64,000 bases of DNA from Dechloromonas denitrificans (GTDB lineage Bacteria; Pseudomonadota; Gammaproteobacteria; Burkholderiales; Rhodocyclaceae): contig NZ_CP075185.1 in the NCBI RefSeq assembly GCF_020510685.1, positions 2,108,001-2,172,000 of the forward strand, in the 5' to 3' direction. The notes under the pieces are model-generated. The model ran no database searches. It was not told the origin of the DNA and saw only the letters and a list, made by a program, of their open reading frames with translations. The position numbers were made by a program, and so were the translations under genes. Each line of letters starts with the position of its first letter. Within the stretch, counting starts at the first letter, position 1. Positions 17,520 through 26,572 of this stretch are shown in pieces.

Positions 17520-20500
17520 CTAAATCCTCAACCGCGAATACCCAACGCCGCCGCCTTTTTCCACCCGGATCTGCGCCGGAATCCTTTCCTTCATGCCTTC
17601 GACGTGGCTGATGACGCCGATCATCTTGCCGCTGGCGTTCAGGGTGTCGAGGGCATTGAGGGCGATTTCCAGGGTGTCGGCGTCGAGGGTGCCGAAGCCT
17701 TCGTCGAGGAAGAGCGAGTCGATGCTGGTCTTGTGGCTGACCAGGTCGGAGAGGGCGAGGGCGAGGGCCAGGCTGACCAGGAAGCTTTCGCCGCCGGACA
17801 GGGTGCGGGTGTCGCGGGCGACTTCGCCCTGCCAGCTGTCGACGATGTCGAGTTCGAGTTCGCCGGTGCTTTTGCGGCGCAGCAGGTAGCGGCCGTGCAG
17901 GCGGGCGAGGTGGTTGTTGGCGAGGTGCAGCAGGTGGTCGAGGGTCAGACCTTGGGCGAATTTGCGGAACTTGTCACCGCGCGCCGAGCCGATCAGGCTG
18001 TCGAGGCGTTGCCAGAGGTCGCTTTCGGCGGTTTGCGCGGCGATTTCCTTGAACAGCGCCTGCTGGCTTTGCCGCGCCTGTTCGTCACGGGTCAGCAGGG
18101 CGCGCTGGGCGCCGAGTTGTTCGCTAAGTTCGCGGCGAGTGGTTTCCAGTTGGACAAGCGCGGCGTCGAGTTCTGCCTGCAGCGGGACGGCAATTTCGAT
18201 TGAGTCGCGCGACGGCGGCGTGGTTTGCAGGTGGCGCAGCTTTTCGCCTGCTGCCTTGAGCACGGCCTCGGCCTGCTGTTTGGCGAGTTGCCGGGTTTCC
18301 TTCAATTGCAGCAGGCGCTGGCGTTCTTCGGCCGGCAGCAGCGCCGCGTCGTAGGCGGCGAGGTCGGCGAAGGGGCTGGCGGTGAGTGCCGCCTGCCAGG
18401 CCGTCGAGGCCTCGGCGAGGGCTTTTTTCTGCTGTGCGAGATTGGTTTCGAGTTGTGCCTGCCGGCCTTGTTGCGCGGCGAGTTGCTGGGTCAGCTCGGC
18501 GATGGCTTCGGAGCAGTGGGCGAGGGCGGCGGCCGGGTCGTCGGTGATCGCGCCGGTCTCGTCGCCTTCCGGGGTGGTCGGCCGCTTGGCGGCGAGCGTT
18601 TGCCAGCGTTCCAGCCATTGCATGGCCTGCGTCTGCGCGACGTCAAAGCGGTCCTGCTGCTTGACCAGAGTTTCGGCCAGTTCGTGGCGACGCTTCTGGG
18701 TTTGCTGCCAGTGTTGCCAGTCACCATCACGTTCCTGCAACCAGGTGGCGGGTTCAGTGGGGATTTCGTAACCGGCGGCGGCCAGTGTTGCGGCCAGCTT
18801 GCCGTCGAGTTCGGCCTGTTCCTGGGCGATGAGCTGCCCGGTTTTGGCGAGTTCGGCCTGGCGTAGTTGCCCAACTTCCGCCGTCTGTTGCAGCAGCTTC
18901 TGCTGGTTGCCGGCGTTGAGTAGCGCTTGGGCGCTGTCGGCGGCGCTCTTGCGGGCGGCGTTCAGCGTCTGTTCGCCCTGGTCGGCGGCTTGCAGGCGTT
19001 GGGCGAGGCGGGCCACCGCCTGCTCGGCAGTGGCGCGGGCGGCGGCCAGGGTTTCGGCCTGTTGCCAGGTGTCGACCGTGAGTTGCGGTTCGCTGGTCAG
19101 GCTGGCAAGCAGCGCTGCCCATTCCGTTTGCAGGCGGGCGCTGTCCTCCGTTGTCTTGGCCTGCTGATCCAGCAAAGCCTTTTGTGTTGTCAGGGCGGCG
19201 GTTTGGTCGTTGCGGGCTTGTTGGCCGGTTTCCACCAGTGCGTCGAGCGCTGCCTGCTTTTCCTTGAGGGCGCTTTCGGTCGTGGAAACGTCGAGGGCAG
19301 CGTAGTCGGCAATCGCCGGGTGTTCGTGCGCGCCACACAGCGGGCAGGCCTCGCCCGGCTGCAGTTGCTGGCGATGTTGCTCCAGGCTGCGGATACGCTG
19401 TTCCTGTTCGAGCAGCTTTTTCTTGTCGGCGACTTGGGCGGCAAGTTCCTTGTGCTTCTCGCGCAGGGCGACCAGCTTTTTTTCCTGGGCGGCGATCTTT
19501 TCCTGAACCAGCTGTAGCTGCGTCGCCTGCGTGGTTTGCAGCGCGGCCAGTTCGCGGCGGCGCTGGGCGAGGGCTTCGAGTTGTTGCCAGCGGTTGAGGC
19601 CGGCCTGCTCGCGTTGCCAGTGCTGGCGCAGATCGGCCAACGTCTGGCCGGCCAGGCGCTGGTTCTGTTCAGCCTGGATTTTTTCCAGCGCGCTGTCGGC
19701 GGCGGTTTTGGTCTTTTCTGCGCTGTTGACCGCTGTGGCTTGCATGGTGAGCTGACGGGCGGTGGCGGCGAGTTCATCGGCCAGCTTTTGCTGCGCCTGC
19801 TGCTGGGCAGCGAGGTCGCGAACCAGTTTGGCCCGCTGTTCGAACTGCTGGCGCCAGACGCCGAGACGTTCGCCGAGCTGGGCGCGGTGCGGCTGGGCGG
19901 CGCAGAAGTCGTCAAGTTGTTTGGCTTCGCGCTGGCTTTGTTGCAGGGCTTGCCGCGTTAGCTCGGCGACCTGCGCGCTGAACTGGCGGGCGGCCCGGTG
20001 CCGGGCGAGCTGCTCGGCCTGCAGTTTTTCGCGGGCGACGTGCAGCGCCTTGAGTTCGTTGTCGCTCTGCTGGCAGGCGGCGCCGGCCTGTTGCCATTGC
20101 AGGTGCAGCGGTTTGAGCGCTTCAGCCGGTTCGCTGTCGGCGAGTTTTTTCAGGTCCGGCGCGGCGGCGCTCAGCGCGGCATCGGTTTGCTGCAGCTTGC
20201 TTTCGGCGGTTTTGACTTCCTGCTCGCCCTGCGCCAGGTCGAGGCGCCACTGACGCTGGCTTTGCGTCTGCTGATGGCGGCGCTGAACGTCGGTCAGTTG
20301 CGTATCGAGGCGGCCGACTTCGACTTGCATCGCGGCGCGTTGCTCGTCGGCCAGCAGTTCCATGCCTTCGGCGCGGGCTTTCAACTGGTCGAGCTGGTTC
20401 TTGGCATCGCGCGCCTGCTCAAAAACCTTGCGGGAAATCTCGCCGTAGATTTCGGTGCCGGTCAGTTCTTCGAGCAGTTCCGCCCGTTCGTTGGCGCTGG

Positions 20501-20987
20501 CGTTCAGAAAGGCCGCGAAGCCGCCCTGGGCGAGCAGCATCGATTTGGTGAAGCGCGGGAAGTCGAGGCCGGTGATTTCAGCGATGCGCTTCAATTTGTC
20601 ATTGGTCTGGGTGCTGAGGATGGTGCCGTCGCCGGCGGCCAGTTCGACCTTGGGCGCCTGCAGCGCGCCGTCGATCTTGTCGCGCGAGCGGCGCTGGCTC
20701 CAGAAGGCGCGGTAGACGGCGCCTTTCACTTCGAATTCGACCTCGGCCAGGCAGTCGGCGGTGTGCCGCGTCATGATGTCGTTGTCCGAGGCCGAAATGG
20801 TCTTCAGGCGCGGCGTCTGGTGGTAGAGGGCGAGGCAGATGGCGTCGAGCAGCGTCGATTTGCCGGCACCGGTCGGGCCAGTGATGGCAAACAGGCAGTT
20901 GTCGGTGAACGGCGGCTTGGTGAAGTCGATGGTCCATTCGCCCTTAAGCGAATTGAGGTTCTTCAGGCGCAGGCTGAGGATTTTCAT
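17520..20987 (-). CDS. sbcC: Nuclease SbcCD subunit C (ATPase)
   Basis: The 1155-residue SMC/Rad50-like protein has Walker [10 protein letters not shown] at 37-45 and long Gln/Ala-rich coiled coils. A zinc hook CPLC lies near residue 547 ([14 protein letters not shown]), and the ABC signature and Walker B are at the C-terminus ([34 protein letters not shown]). With SbcD it forms an ATP-dependent double-strand exonuclease and hairpin endonuclease that processes palindromes and blocked ends. Its ATG overlaps the sbcD stop (ATGA at 20984-20987), the standard sbcDC order. Length is somewhat above E. coli SbcC, from longer coiled coils. Confidence 0.96.
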   Translation of the reverse strand: MKILSLRLKNLNSLKGEWTIDFTKPPFTDNCLFAITGPTGAGKSTLLDAICLALYHQTPRLKTISASDNDIMTRHTADCLAEVEFEVKGAVYRAFWSQRRSRDKIDGALQAPKVELAAGDGTILSTQTNDKLKRIAEITGLDFPRFTKSMLLAQGGFAAFLNASANERAELLEELTGTEIYGEISRKVFEQARDAKNQLDQLKARAEGMELLADEQRAAMQVEVGRLDTQLTDVQRRHQQTQSQRQWRLDLAQGEQEVKTAESKLQQTDAALSAAAPDLKKLADSEPAEALKPLHLQWQQAGAACQQSDNELKALHVAREKLQAEQLARHRAARQFSAQVAELTRQALQQSQREAKQLDDFCAAQPHRAQLGERLGVWRQQFEQRAKLVRDLAAQQQAQQKLADELAATARQLTMQATAVNSAEKTKTAADSALEKIQAEQNQRLAGQTLADLRQHWQREQAGLNRWQQLEALAQRRRELAALQTTQATQLQLVQEKIAAQEKKLVALREKHKELAAQVADKKKLLEQEQRIRSLEQHRQQLQPGEACPLCGAHEHPAIADYAALDVSTTESALKEKQAALDALVETGQQARNDQTAALTTQKALLDQQAKTTEDSARLQTEWAALLASLTSEPQLTVDTWQQAETLAAARATAEQAVARLAQRLQAADQGEQTLNAARKSAADSAQALLNAGNQQKLLQQTAEVGQLRQAELAKTGQLIAQEQAELDGKLAATLAAAGYEIPTEPATWLQERDGDWQHWQQTQKRRHELAETLVKQQDRFDVAQTQAMQWLERWQTLAAKRPTTPEGDETGAITDDPAAALAHCSEAIAELTQQLAAQQGRQAQLETNLAQQKKALAEASTAWQAALTASPFADLAAYDAALLPAEERQRLLQLKETRQLAKQQAEAVLKAAGEKLRHLQTTPPSRDSIEIAVPLQAELDAALVQLETTRRELSEQLGAQRALLTRDEQARQSQQALFKEIAAQTAESDLWQRLDSLIGSARGDKFRKFAQGLTLDHLLHLANNHLARLHGRYLLRRKSTGELELDIVDSWQGEVARDTRTLSGGESFLVSLALALALSDLVSHKTSIDSLFLDEGFGTLDADTLEIALNALDTLNASGKMIGVISHVEGMKERIPAQIRVEKGGGVGYSRLRI

Positions 20988-22216
20988 GCGTTTTCCCCGG
21001 TCAGGCCGGCAACGACGGCGCGGTAGCGTTCGTTCAAGGCCTGCTGCAGTTCTTCGCCGAGTTCTTCTTGTTGCAGGCGGCGGGCGAAGACGTCGTGCGG
21101 ACTGAGTTCGTCCAGCGTTTCGCGGGCTGCGGCATCCAGCCGGGCGGCGGCGTTGCCGCGCTGGCGGCGGATGCGCAGCACTTCGACCGACCAGCCTTCG
21201 GTCAGCGCCTCAATGCGCGCCGGCAGGTCGGCCAGATAATCGTCCTCAGCGACGGTGACTTCCAGCCAGGCCGGGTATTCGCGGGTGCCTTCGGCGGCCG
21301 CTGCGCCTATCGCCCCGGCCAGTGTCTGGAGGTTGCCGCTGATCGCCACCAGCCCCTGGAAGCGCGGCACCGGCAGCACGGTGACCGCCTTGAGGCCGTC
21401 GGCGTCGAGATCGACGAGCAGCATTTCCTTCTGCTGCTTGGCTTCGTCGAAACCGAGCGGGATGGGCGAGCCACAGTAGCGGATGTGTTCCAGCCCGCCG
21501 ACCCTCTGCGGCCGGTGGATGTGGCCGAGTGCGATGTAGTCGGCCGGCGGAAAGGCGGCAGTCGGGAAGGCTTCCAGTGCGCCGACGTAGATTTCGCGCA
21601 CCGATTCGCTGGTGCTGGCGCCGACCGTGGTCAGGTGGCCGGTGGCGATGATCGGCAACGGGCGGCCGAGTGCCGCTGCGAGTTCAGCCTGGCGTGCAGT
21701 GGCTGCCGCGAACACGGCACCGTAATGAGCCTGGATGGCCGTTTGCAGCGATAGCTGCTTGTCCTCGGCGCTTTGCCCTGCCTGGCTTTGCAGCACGTCG
21801 CGCGGCCGGACGAAGGGGATGGCGCAGACGATGCAGCCCGGTTCGCCGTTGCGCTGCGCCAGCACGATGACCTGCGTGGCCGGATCGTCATGCGTTGCCG
21901 CGATGACCGTGGTGCCGAGGTGGGCGAGCAGTTCGCGGCTTTCGCCCAAAGTGGCCGGCGAATCGTGATTGCCGCCGAGAATCAGCAGCGGCACGCCGGT
22001 CTTGTACAGTTGCCCGACCAGCTGGTTGTACAACTCGCGGGCGTAGCTCGGTGGCGTGCCGGTATCGAAAATGTCGCCGGCCACCAAGACTGCATCGACC
22101 GCCTGCGCTTCCACCTGTTCGAGCAGCCAGCCAATCAGCGCCTGATGCTCGGCCTGCCGGCTTTTGCCCATGAAGTGCTGGCCGAGGTGCCAGTCGGAGG
22201 TGTGGAGGATGCGCAT
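20984..22216 (-). CDS. sbcD: Nuclease SbcCD subunit D (Mre11-like)
   Basis: The 410-residue protein has the metallophosphoesterase motifs in order: [29 protein letters not shown] and ALGHIHRPQ. It is the nuclease subunit paired with SbcC. The ATG at 22216 gives the canonical [12 protein letters not shown] start. It is first in a two-gene operon with sbcC. Function is in DNA end processing in the nucleoid. Nothing is missing from the active site. Confidence 0.96.
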   Translation of the reverse strand: MRILHTSDWHLGQHFMGKSRQAEHQALIGWLLEQVEAQAVDAVLVAGDIFDTGTPPSYARELYNQLVGQLYKTGVPLLILGGNHDSPATLGESRELLAHLGTTVIAATHDDPATQVIVLAQRNGEPGCIVCAIPFVRPRDVLQSQAGQSAEDKQLSLQTAIQAHYGAVFAAATARQAELAAALGRPLPIIATGHLTTVGASTSESVREIYVGALEAFPTAAFPPADYIALGHIHRPQRVGGLEHIRYCGSPIPLGFDEAKQQKEMLLVDLDADGLKAVTVLPVPRFQGLVAISGNLQTLAGAIGAAAAEGTREYPAWLEVTVAEDDYLADLPARIEALTEGWSVEVLRIRRQRGNAAARLDAAARETLDELSPHDVFARRLQQEELGEELQQALNERYRAVVAGLTGENA

Positions 22217-22308
22217 GCCGGGCTGCTGAAAAGGAAAGGGCGAAGTTTAAACGGCAAAGCACCCATGCCGCAGCGGGCATCATTCGCCTTCGCCCGGCTG
22301 GCGTCGCC

Positions 22309-23181
22309 TCAACTGGCCGGCGTTGTGCCCGAACTGGCGGCGTAGCGCTCGCTGACGAAACTTTCGATGGCCTGCAGGAAATTGTTGCCGGTGAGATTGC
22401 CGGCCAGCTCGCGCGCTTTGTTGAGGAACTCGTATTCGCCGATCCCTGCGGCCTTGGCCAGACCCAGCCAGATCGATTGCGGGAAGGTCGTGGTGGCGCT
22501 TTCCGGCATGCTCAGATCCGTTTCTTTCCAGCGCTGTTTCCACTTGTCGGGGATTTCTCCCGCCAGTTCCTTCTGGATCTGCGCCACGTTGGCCATATCC
22601 TTTTTCAATTGCTCGGCGTCGCTGAGCGGCGCTGCCGTCGGCTTCGGGGTCAGCCGGTCCATGGCCGAGGCGATGTCGACCTCGCGTTGTGCATCCGCCA
22701 TCGTCATCGGCGTTTTCCAGCCTTCGGTCTGGACGGCCTGGATCAGGCGAACGTAGGGCATCAGATTCGTCATGCCTTCGCTGTTGGCGGAGCGGGCGGC
22801 GTGCATGTCGCTCTTGATCTGCGCCAGCAGCGCCTCGTTTTCCGGCAACAGCGGCAGGTTGCCCATGCCCGGCGTCGTGCTGCTGCCGCTGATGCCTTTA
22901 TTGGCCTGCAGCCTGGCCTGGGCCTCGTCGAGGATGTCCTGCGGGAAAACCTTGTTCAACTCGGCCAGCGCCGCCTGGCGGACGGATTCCGGGACGGCAT
23001 ATCGTCCCTGCGTGGCGGCCGCCTGGCGGGCTTCCGCCGAGATATTCACCGTCGTGCTGGCGGGCTCGGTCGATGTGTTCTGCTGGCTCACCGGGTTGGC
23101 GCTGGCCGCATTGCGCAGCGCCGTGGATGTGCCGACGCGCGCGGCGTTCCCATAAAAAGATGTCATGGCTGTAATGCTCAT
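22309..23181 (-). CDS. Hypothetical protein, Ala-rich
   Basis: I do not recognise this 290-residue protein. A strong ribosome site, GGAGGAAAACA, precedes the ATG at 23181, so it is very probably expressed. The first 60 residues are Ser/Thr/Ala-rich and look disordered (VSQQNTSTEPASTTVNISAE). The stretch VNISAEARQAA resembles short segments in flagellar and surface-associated proteins. The rest is helical, with a conserved-looking C-terminal part (IWLGLAKAAGIGEYEFLNKA). There is no signal peptide or membrane segment. It stands alone between sbcD and the ribB leader on the opposite strand. Confidence 0.72.
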   Translation of the reverse strand: MSITAMTSFYGNAARVGTSTALRNAASANPVSQQNTSTEPASTTVNISAEARQAAATQGRYAVPESVRQAALAELNKVFPQDILDEAQARLQANKGISGSSTTPGMGNLPLLPENEALLAQIKSDMHAARSANSEGMTNLMPYVRLIQAVQTEGWKTPMTMADAQREVDIASAMDRLTPKPTAAPLSDAEQLKKDMANVAQIQKELAGEIPDKWKQRWKETDLSMPESATTTFPQSIWLGLAKAAGIGEYEFLNKARELAGNLTGNNFLQAIESFVSERYAASSGTTPAS

Positions 23182-23455
23182 TGTTTTCCTCCCCGCAAAA
23201 TGGTCTGGCGTTCGGCTGATGCTGCAGCAATATCAGTGCCATGCCGCAGGAATGCCCGGTTTTCGGCGCTAAGCCTTGATCGGCAAGGGAGATAGCCGGT
23301 AAGGCGAGGGCGGTGCGGTAACGGTGGCCGGCAATTTTTCCGGTAGACCGGAAAAAATCCCCGGTTTCAGCGGGCGGGCAAAAACATCGAAACCTGCTGA
23401 TCTGCCGGCCGCTTTTGGCCTTTCCAGCTCGACCGGCGCCGTCCCGGCGCGTATC

Positions 23456-23620
23456 CTTGCCGGGTCTTCAGGGCGGGGTGCAACTCCCCACCGGCGGTAG
23501 GCGGTCATGCAAATGGCCGCGAGCCCGCGAGCGCCGCAGTCGTTTTCGGACGATTGCGGGTCAGCAGATTCGGTCCAATGCCGAAGCCGACGGTGATAGT
23601 CCGGATGAGAGAAGGCAGCG
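23456..23620 (+). ncRNA. FMN riboswitch (RFN element)
   Basis: The leader of ribB contains the conserved RFN blocks in order: TTCAGGGCGGGGTG, ACTCCCCACCGGCGGTA, GCCCGCGAGC, GTCAGCAGATTCGGT, ATGCCGAAGCCGACGGTGA and AGTCCGGATGAGAGAAGG. The paired ends (GTCTTC with GAGAAGGC region) close the P1 stem. FMN binding is expected to switch off ribB, through the terminator that follows directly. The placement 86 bases upstream of the ribB start is normal. The edges are approximate to a few bases. Confidence 0.95.
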
Positions 23621-23624
23621 ATAC

Positions 23625-23658
23625 CCCATGGTCTCCGCAGGGAGAGTCATGGGTTTTT
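23625..23658 (+). terminator. Intrinsic terminator in the ribB leader (riboswitch platform)
   Basis: CCCATG (23625-23630) pairs with CATGGG (23648-23653), with an inner CTCC/GGAG pairing, and is followed by five T residues (23654-23658). It sits directly after the FMN aptamer and 47 bases before ribB. This indicates control by transcription termination rather than only by masking the ribosome site. Confidence 0.85.
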
Positions 23659-23705
23659 CTGCATCCCTGAAACGCCTCTTTCACGTCTTTTTTCAGGAGC
23701 GTTTC

Positions 23706-24365
23706 ATGTACCAAAATAGTCTCAACGACTCTTTCGAGTCAGCCGCCAAGCTTGGCGAAAACACCGTCGAATTGGCCATTGCGGCGATTCGTGCCGGCCA
23801 GCCGGTAATCATGCTCGACGATGACGACCGCGAGGACGAAGCCGATCTGGTGATGGCCGCGCAGCACGTCACGGTGCCGTGGATGGCCCGCTTCATCCGC
23901 GACTGCAGCGGCATCGTCTGCCTCTGCCTCGATAACCGCATCGCCGACCGTCTCGAACTGCCGCCGATGGTGGCCGACAATACCAGTCGCCACGGCACGC
24001 CCTTCACCGTCTCGCTGGAAGCGCGGCACGGTGTGACGACCGGCGTTTCGGCGGCCGACCGCGCCGTCACCGTGCTGCTCGCCGCGGCCGAGAATGCCCG
24101 CGCCGAAGACTTCGCCCGGCCTGGCCACATCTTCCCGTTGCGTGCCGACGACCGGCGCGTGCATGGCCGACGCGGCCATACCGAAGGTTCGGTGCTGATC
24201 GCCGAACTGGCCGGCCTGCGCCCGGCGGCCATCCTCTGCGAACTGATGAACGAAGACGGCACGATGCTGCGCGGTCAGCAGGTCCGCGATTACGCGGCGC
24301 AGCACGGTCTGGTCATCGTCTCGGTGGCGGCGCTGGCCGATTACACCCGCGCCGGCGGGGCGTAG
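23706..24365 (+). CDS. ribB: 3,4-dihydroxy-2-butanone 4-phosphate synthase
   Basis: The 219-residue protein matches stand-alone RibB. It has the acidic metal and substrate loop (DDDDREDEADLVMAA), SGIVCLCLDNR, NTSRHGTPFTVSLEA, GVTTGVSAADR, RPGHIFPLRA and GHTEGSVLIAELAGL with the catalytic His. It converts ribulose 5-phosphate to 3,4-dihydroxy-2-butanone 4-phosphate and formate for riboflavin. The ATG at 23706 follows CAGGAGCGTTTC. Upstream in-frame codons belong to the riboswitch and are not translated. No GTP cyclohydrolase II domain is fused. Expression should fall when FMN is plentiful. Confidence 0.95.
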   Translation: MYQNSLNDSFESAAKLGENTVELAIAAIRAGQPVIMLDDDDREDEADLVMAAQHVTVPWMARFIRDCSGIVCLCLDNRIADRLELPPMVADNTSRHGTPFTVSLEARHGVTTGVSAADRAVTVLLAAAENARAEDFARPGHIFPLRADDRRVHGRRGHTEGSVLIAELAGLRPAAILCELMNEDGTMLRGQQVRDYAAQHGLVIVSVAALADYTRAGGA

Positions 24366-24380
24366 GCGGGAAAAGCTGAG

Positions 24381-24415
24381 CGTTGGTGCCGACCGTTTTC
24401 CGGTGGGCACCAACG
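24381..24415. terminator. Hairpin between convergent ribB and methyltransferase genes
   Basis: CGTTGGTGCC (24381-24390) pairs perfectly with GGCACCAACG (24406-24415) over a 15-base loop. It lies between two convergent stops and probably serves both transcripts. No U-run follows on either strand. Confidence 0.5.
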
Positions 24416-24431
24416 GTCGGCCTGTGTTGCG

Positions 24432-24926
24432 TCAGGCGGCCGTGCTGCGAAAGCCGCTGGCCTTCAGCATCCGGTCGTAGAGCACGACATTCACCGTGGC
24501 CGCCAGGTTCATGCAACCGTGCGTCGGGATGTAGATGATGTCCTTGCACCAGGCGGTCACGTTCTTTTTCAGGCTGCCGTCTTCCGGCCCGAAGATGTAG
24601 AACGCCCGCTCCGGATGGCGATATTCGGTGAGCGGCTTGGCATCCGGGTGGATCTCGATGGCCACCGGGACGCAGCCGAAGGGGATGACTTGCTGCAGAT
24701 CGTCGACGCCGATCAGCGGCAGTTGCAGATGGACCTGCTTGGTGTCGGTGCGGAATTCGACGGCGCGCTGGTAGCGTTTGCCGGTGTAGAAGACCGTATT
24801 GACGCCATAGCACCCGGCCGCTCGCATGATCGAACCGACGTTCTCGGGGCCTTTCGGGTTGTACAGCCCGATGCACGAATAGCCGGTGTAGTCCTTGACG
24901 GCCTGGTTTCTGCTGATGGTTTCCAT
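24432..24926 (-). CDS. TrmH/SpoU-family RNA 2'-O-methyltransferase
   Basis: The 164-residue protein is a minimal SPOUT methyltransferase. Motifs are GLYNPKGPENVGSIMRAAGC (motif 1 with Asn and Arg), AFYIFGPEDGSL (motif 2) and IYIPTHGCMNLAATVNVVLYD (motif 3, the knotted AdoMet site). It would methylate a ribose 2'-OH in tRNA or rRNA using AdoMet. The size is that of TrmL-like or other single-domain members, but the sequence branch is not TrmL itself, so the target nucleotide stays open. It is followed after 45 bases of upstream DNA by the PAP2 gene on the same strand and converges with ribB. Confidence 0.85.
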   Translation of the reverse strand: METISRNQAVKDYTGYSCIGLYNPKGPENVGSIMRAAGCYGVNTVFYTGKRYQRAVEFRTDTKQVHLQLPLIGVDDLQQVIPFGCVPVAIEIHPDAKPLTEYRHPERAFYIFGPEDGSLKKNVTAWCKDIIYIPTHGCMNLAATVNVVLYDRMLKASGFRSTAA

Positions 24927-24971
24927 TGATTTCTTTGTGGGAGCGGGGTTTTAGCGATTCGGGGCAAACGA

Positions 24972-25661
24972 TTACGGTTTTTTCCCCAGCACGCGATGCG
25001 GCAAGGATAGCCAGGCGGCCAGCAGGCCGAGGGCCAGCCCGCCGGCGACATCCAGGGCGACATGCTGGCGGGTGGCCAGCGTCGAATAGACGATGCCGAT
25101 GCACCATGCCCAGTTGCCGGCCAGTATCCATAGCGGCCCGCCAAAGCGGCGCAGCAAGCGATGCAGCCAGACCCCGGAAAAGACGGCGGTGGCGACATGC
25201 AGTGAAGGGCAGGCATTGCCCGATGCATCGATGCTTTTCAGGAAATTCAATTCGGGAAACTGGCTCCAGTCGACATTGGCCGGGGGAACTGCCGTTGGCC
25301 AGAAGTAGAAGGCGAGCAGCCCGACCAGGCAGGTTGTGCCGATGGCCGCGCCGTAGAGCCACAGCTCGCGTTGCGTTGCCAGTAAGGCCGGGGGGAGGGA
25401 AACATAGACCCACATCGAGACGTAGATCGGAACGGCCAGCGGTTGAACGCCGATCAGGCCATCAAGCCAGGTGACGGGCATCAGCGTTGGCGGAGAAGCC
25501 GGGTTCTTCAGCAAATAGAAATAAACGTTGAAGAACAGGCTGATGAAAATAGTCGTGCCGATACCCTTGAGATAGAAATGTCTGAACAGCACCGCCGCCA
25601 TTTGCCGGTGCCAGGGCATTGGCGCTTCCGCAGGGCCGGCGGCCGTCGCGGCGCGGCTCAT
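24972..25661 (-). CDS. PAP2-superfamily membrane phosphatase
   Basis: The 229-residue integral membrane protein has about five hydrophobic segments. The PAP2 motifs are NACPSLHVATA (motif 2, catalytic His) and STLATRQHVALDVAGG (motif 3, Arg, His and Asp). The first PAP2 motif is weak, as in the inositol-phosphorylceramide-synthase-like branch. It probably dephosphorylates a lipid phosphate at the periplasmic face of the inner membrane; the substrate is unknown. It is upstream of the RNA methyltransferase gene on the same strand, with a 45-base gap. Confidence 0.82.
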   Translation of the reverse strand: MSRAATAAGPAEAPMPWHRQMAAVLFRHFYLKGIGTTIFISLFFNVYFYLLKNPASPPTLMPVTWLDGLIGVQPLAVPIYVSMWVYVSLPPALLATQRELWLYGAAIGTTCLVGLLAFYFWPTAVPPANVDWSQFPELNFLKSIDASGNACPSLHVATAVFSGVWLHRLLRRFGGPLWILAGNWAWCIGIVYSTLATRQHVALDVAGGLALGLLAAWLSLPHRVLGKKP

Positions 25662-25901
25662 GCATGGGCCTCGCGCAAGGCGACAAGACTCAGATTCGCG
25701 GCTGCTGTCATGCCGCTTGCCCGTTCGTCTTGCTTGCTGTTGCCCACGTCTTCAATGTCCTTCCGATCTCTCCGGCCAGGCCTTATGGTAGCACCGGGTA
25801 AACCGCAGTTCGCCGCCGCCTGGAGATTTGGTTACCCTGTGCGCACTCGGCTAGTGCTGGAATCAGCGCAAGCAAACCCATGCCCCGCGATGAGAGATTC
25901 G

Positions 25902-26501
25902 ATGATTGCCAACCAGGAACGTTTCAACCAAGCCATTGCCCTGTTCGATGCCGCCAACGCCCAGGACCCGAACCAGGACGAGGGCCAGCCCAAGGAACTG
26001 CGCTACGCCCAACGGATGACCGAGATGATCGGTCGCTTCGCGCCGGAAGCCAGCGAAGTCGCCCAGCTTGCCGTACGCGCCCAGCACATCGAACGGTGGA
26101 CGGTACCGCGCAGCAGCTATCCACTCGGCAAGCCGGGCTATTTTGCCTGGCGCACCGGCCTCTACCGCTTGCATGCCGAGACGGCCGGCAAGCTCATGCA
26201 GCAGGCCGGCTACGACGAAGCGACCATCGCGCAGGTGAAGAGGGCGGTCGGCAAGCAGGACATCAAGACCAATCCCGACACGCAGCTGCTGGAGGATGTC
26301 AGCAGCCTCGTCTTCCTCGAACACTACATGCTCGGTTTCGCCGGTCAGCACGCCGAATACAGCGAAGAAAAGTGGCTCGATATCGTCCGCAAGACGTGGA
26401 AGAAAATGTCCGGCGAGGCCCAGGCCTTCGCGACGAGCGGCGGCATCACGTTGCCGGAGCCGCTGCTGCCGCTGATCCTGAAAGCGGTTGCCGGCGACTG
26501 A
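25902..26501 (+). CDS. DUF4202 domain protein
   Basis: The 199-residue protein matches the DUF4202 family: RFNQAIALFDAANAQDPNQD at the start, AVRAQHIERWTVPRSSYPLG with conserved His/Arg, YFAWRTGLYRLHAE and LEDVSSLVFLEHYML. The family is widespread in proteobacteria, often near sulfur assimilation genes, and has no proven activity. The clustered His, Glu and Asp residues in an all-helical protein hint at an HD-like metal site, which is inference. An in-frame ATG at 25890 would add four residues. It converges with the Cache-CheW gene. Confidence 0.8.
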   Translation: MIANQERFNQAIALFDAANAQDPNQDEGQPKELRYAQRMTEMIGRFAPEASEVAQLAVRAQHIERWTVPRSSYPLGKPGYFAWRTGLYRLHAETAGKLMQQAGYDEATIAQVKRAVGKQDIKTNPDTQLLEDVSSLVFLEHYMLGFAGQHAEYSEEKWLDIVRKTWKKMSGEAQAFATSGGITLPEPLLPLILKAVAGD

Positions 26502-26572
26502 GGCGACAGGGGGGGGGCGCCCAAACAGCGCAGCCCCGACACCCCGGCAAAATCGTTGGGTCTTGCGTCGGT

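Noticed and set aside
17520..20987. Many long plus-strand frames opposite sbcC
   Set aside because: They are antisense shadows of the GC-rich coiled-coil coding sequence; the minus-strand frame has clear SbcC motifs from end to end.
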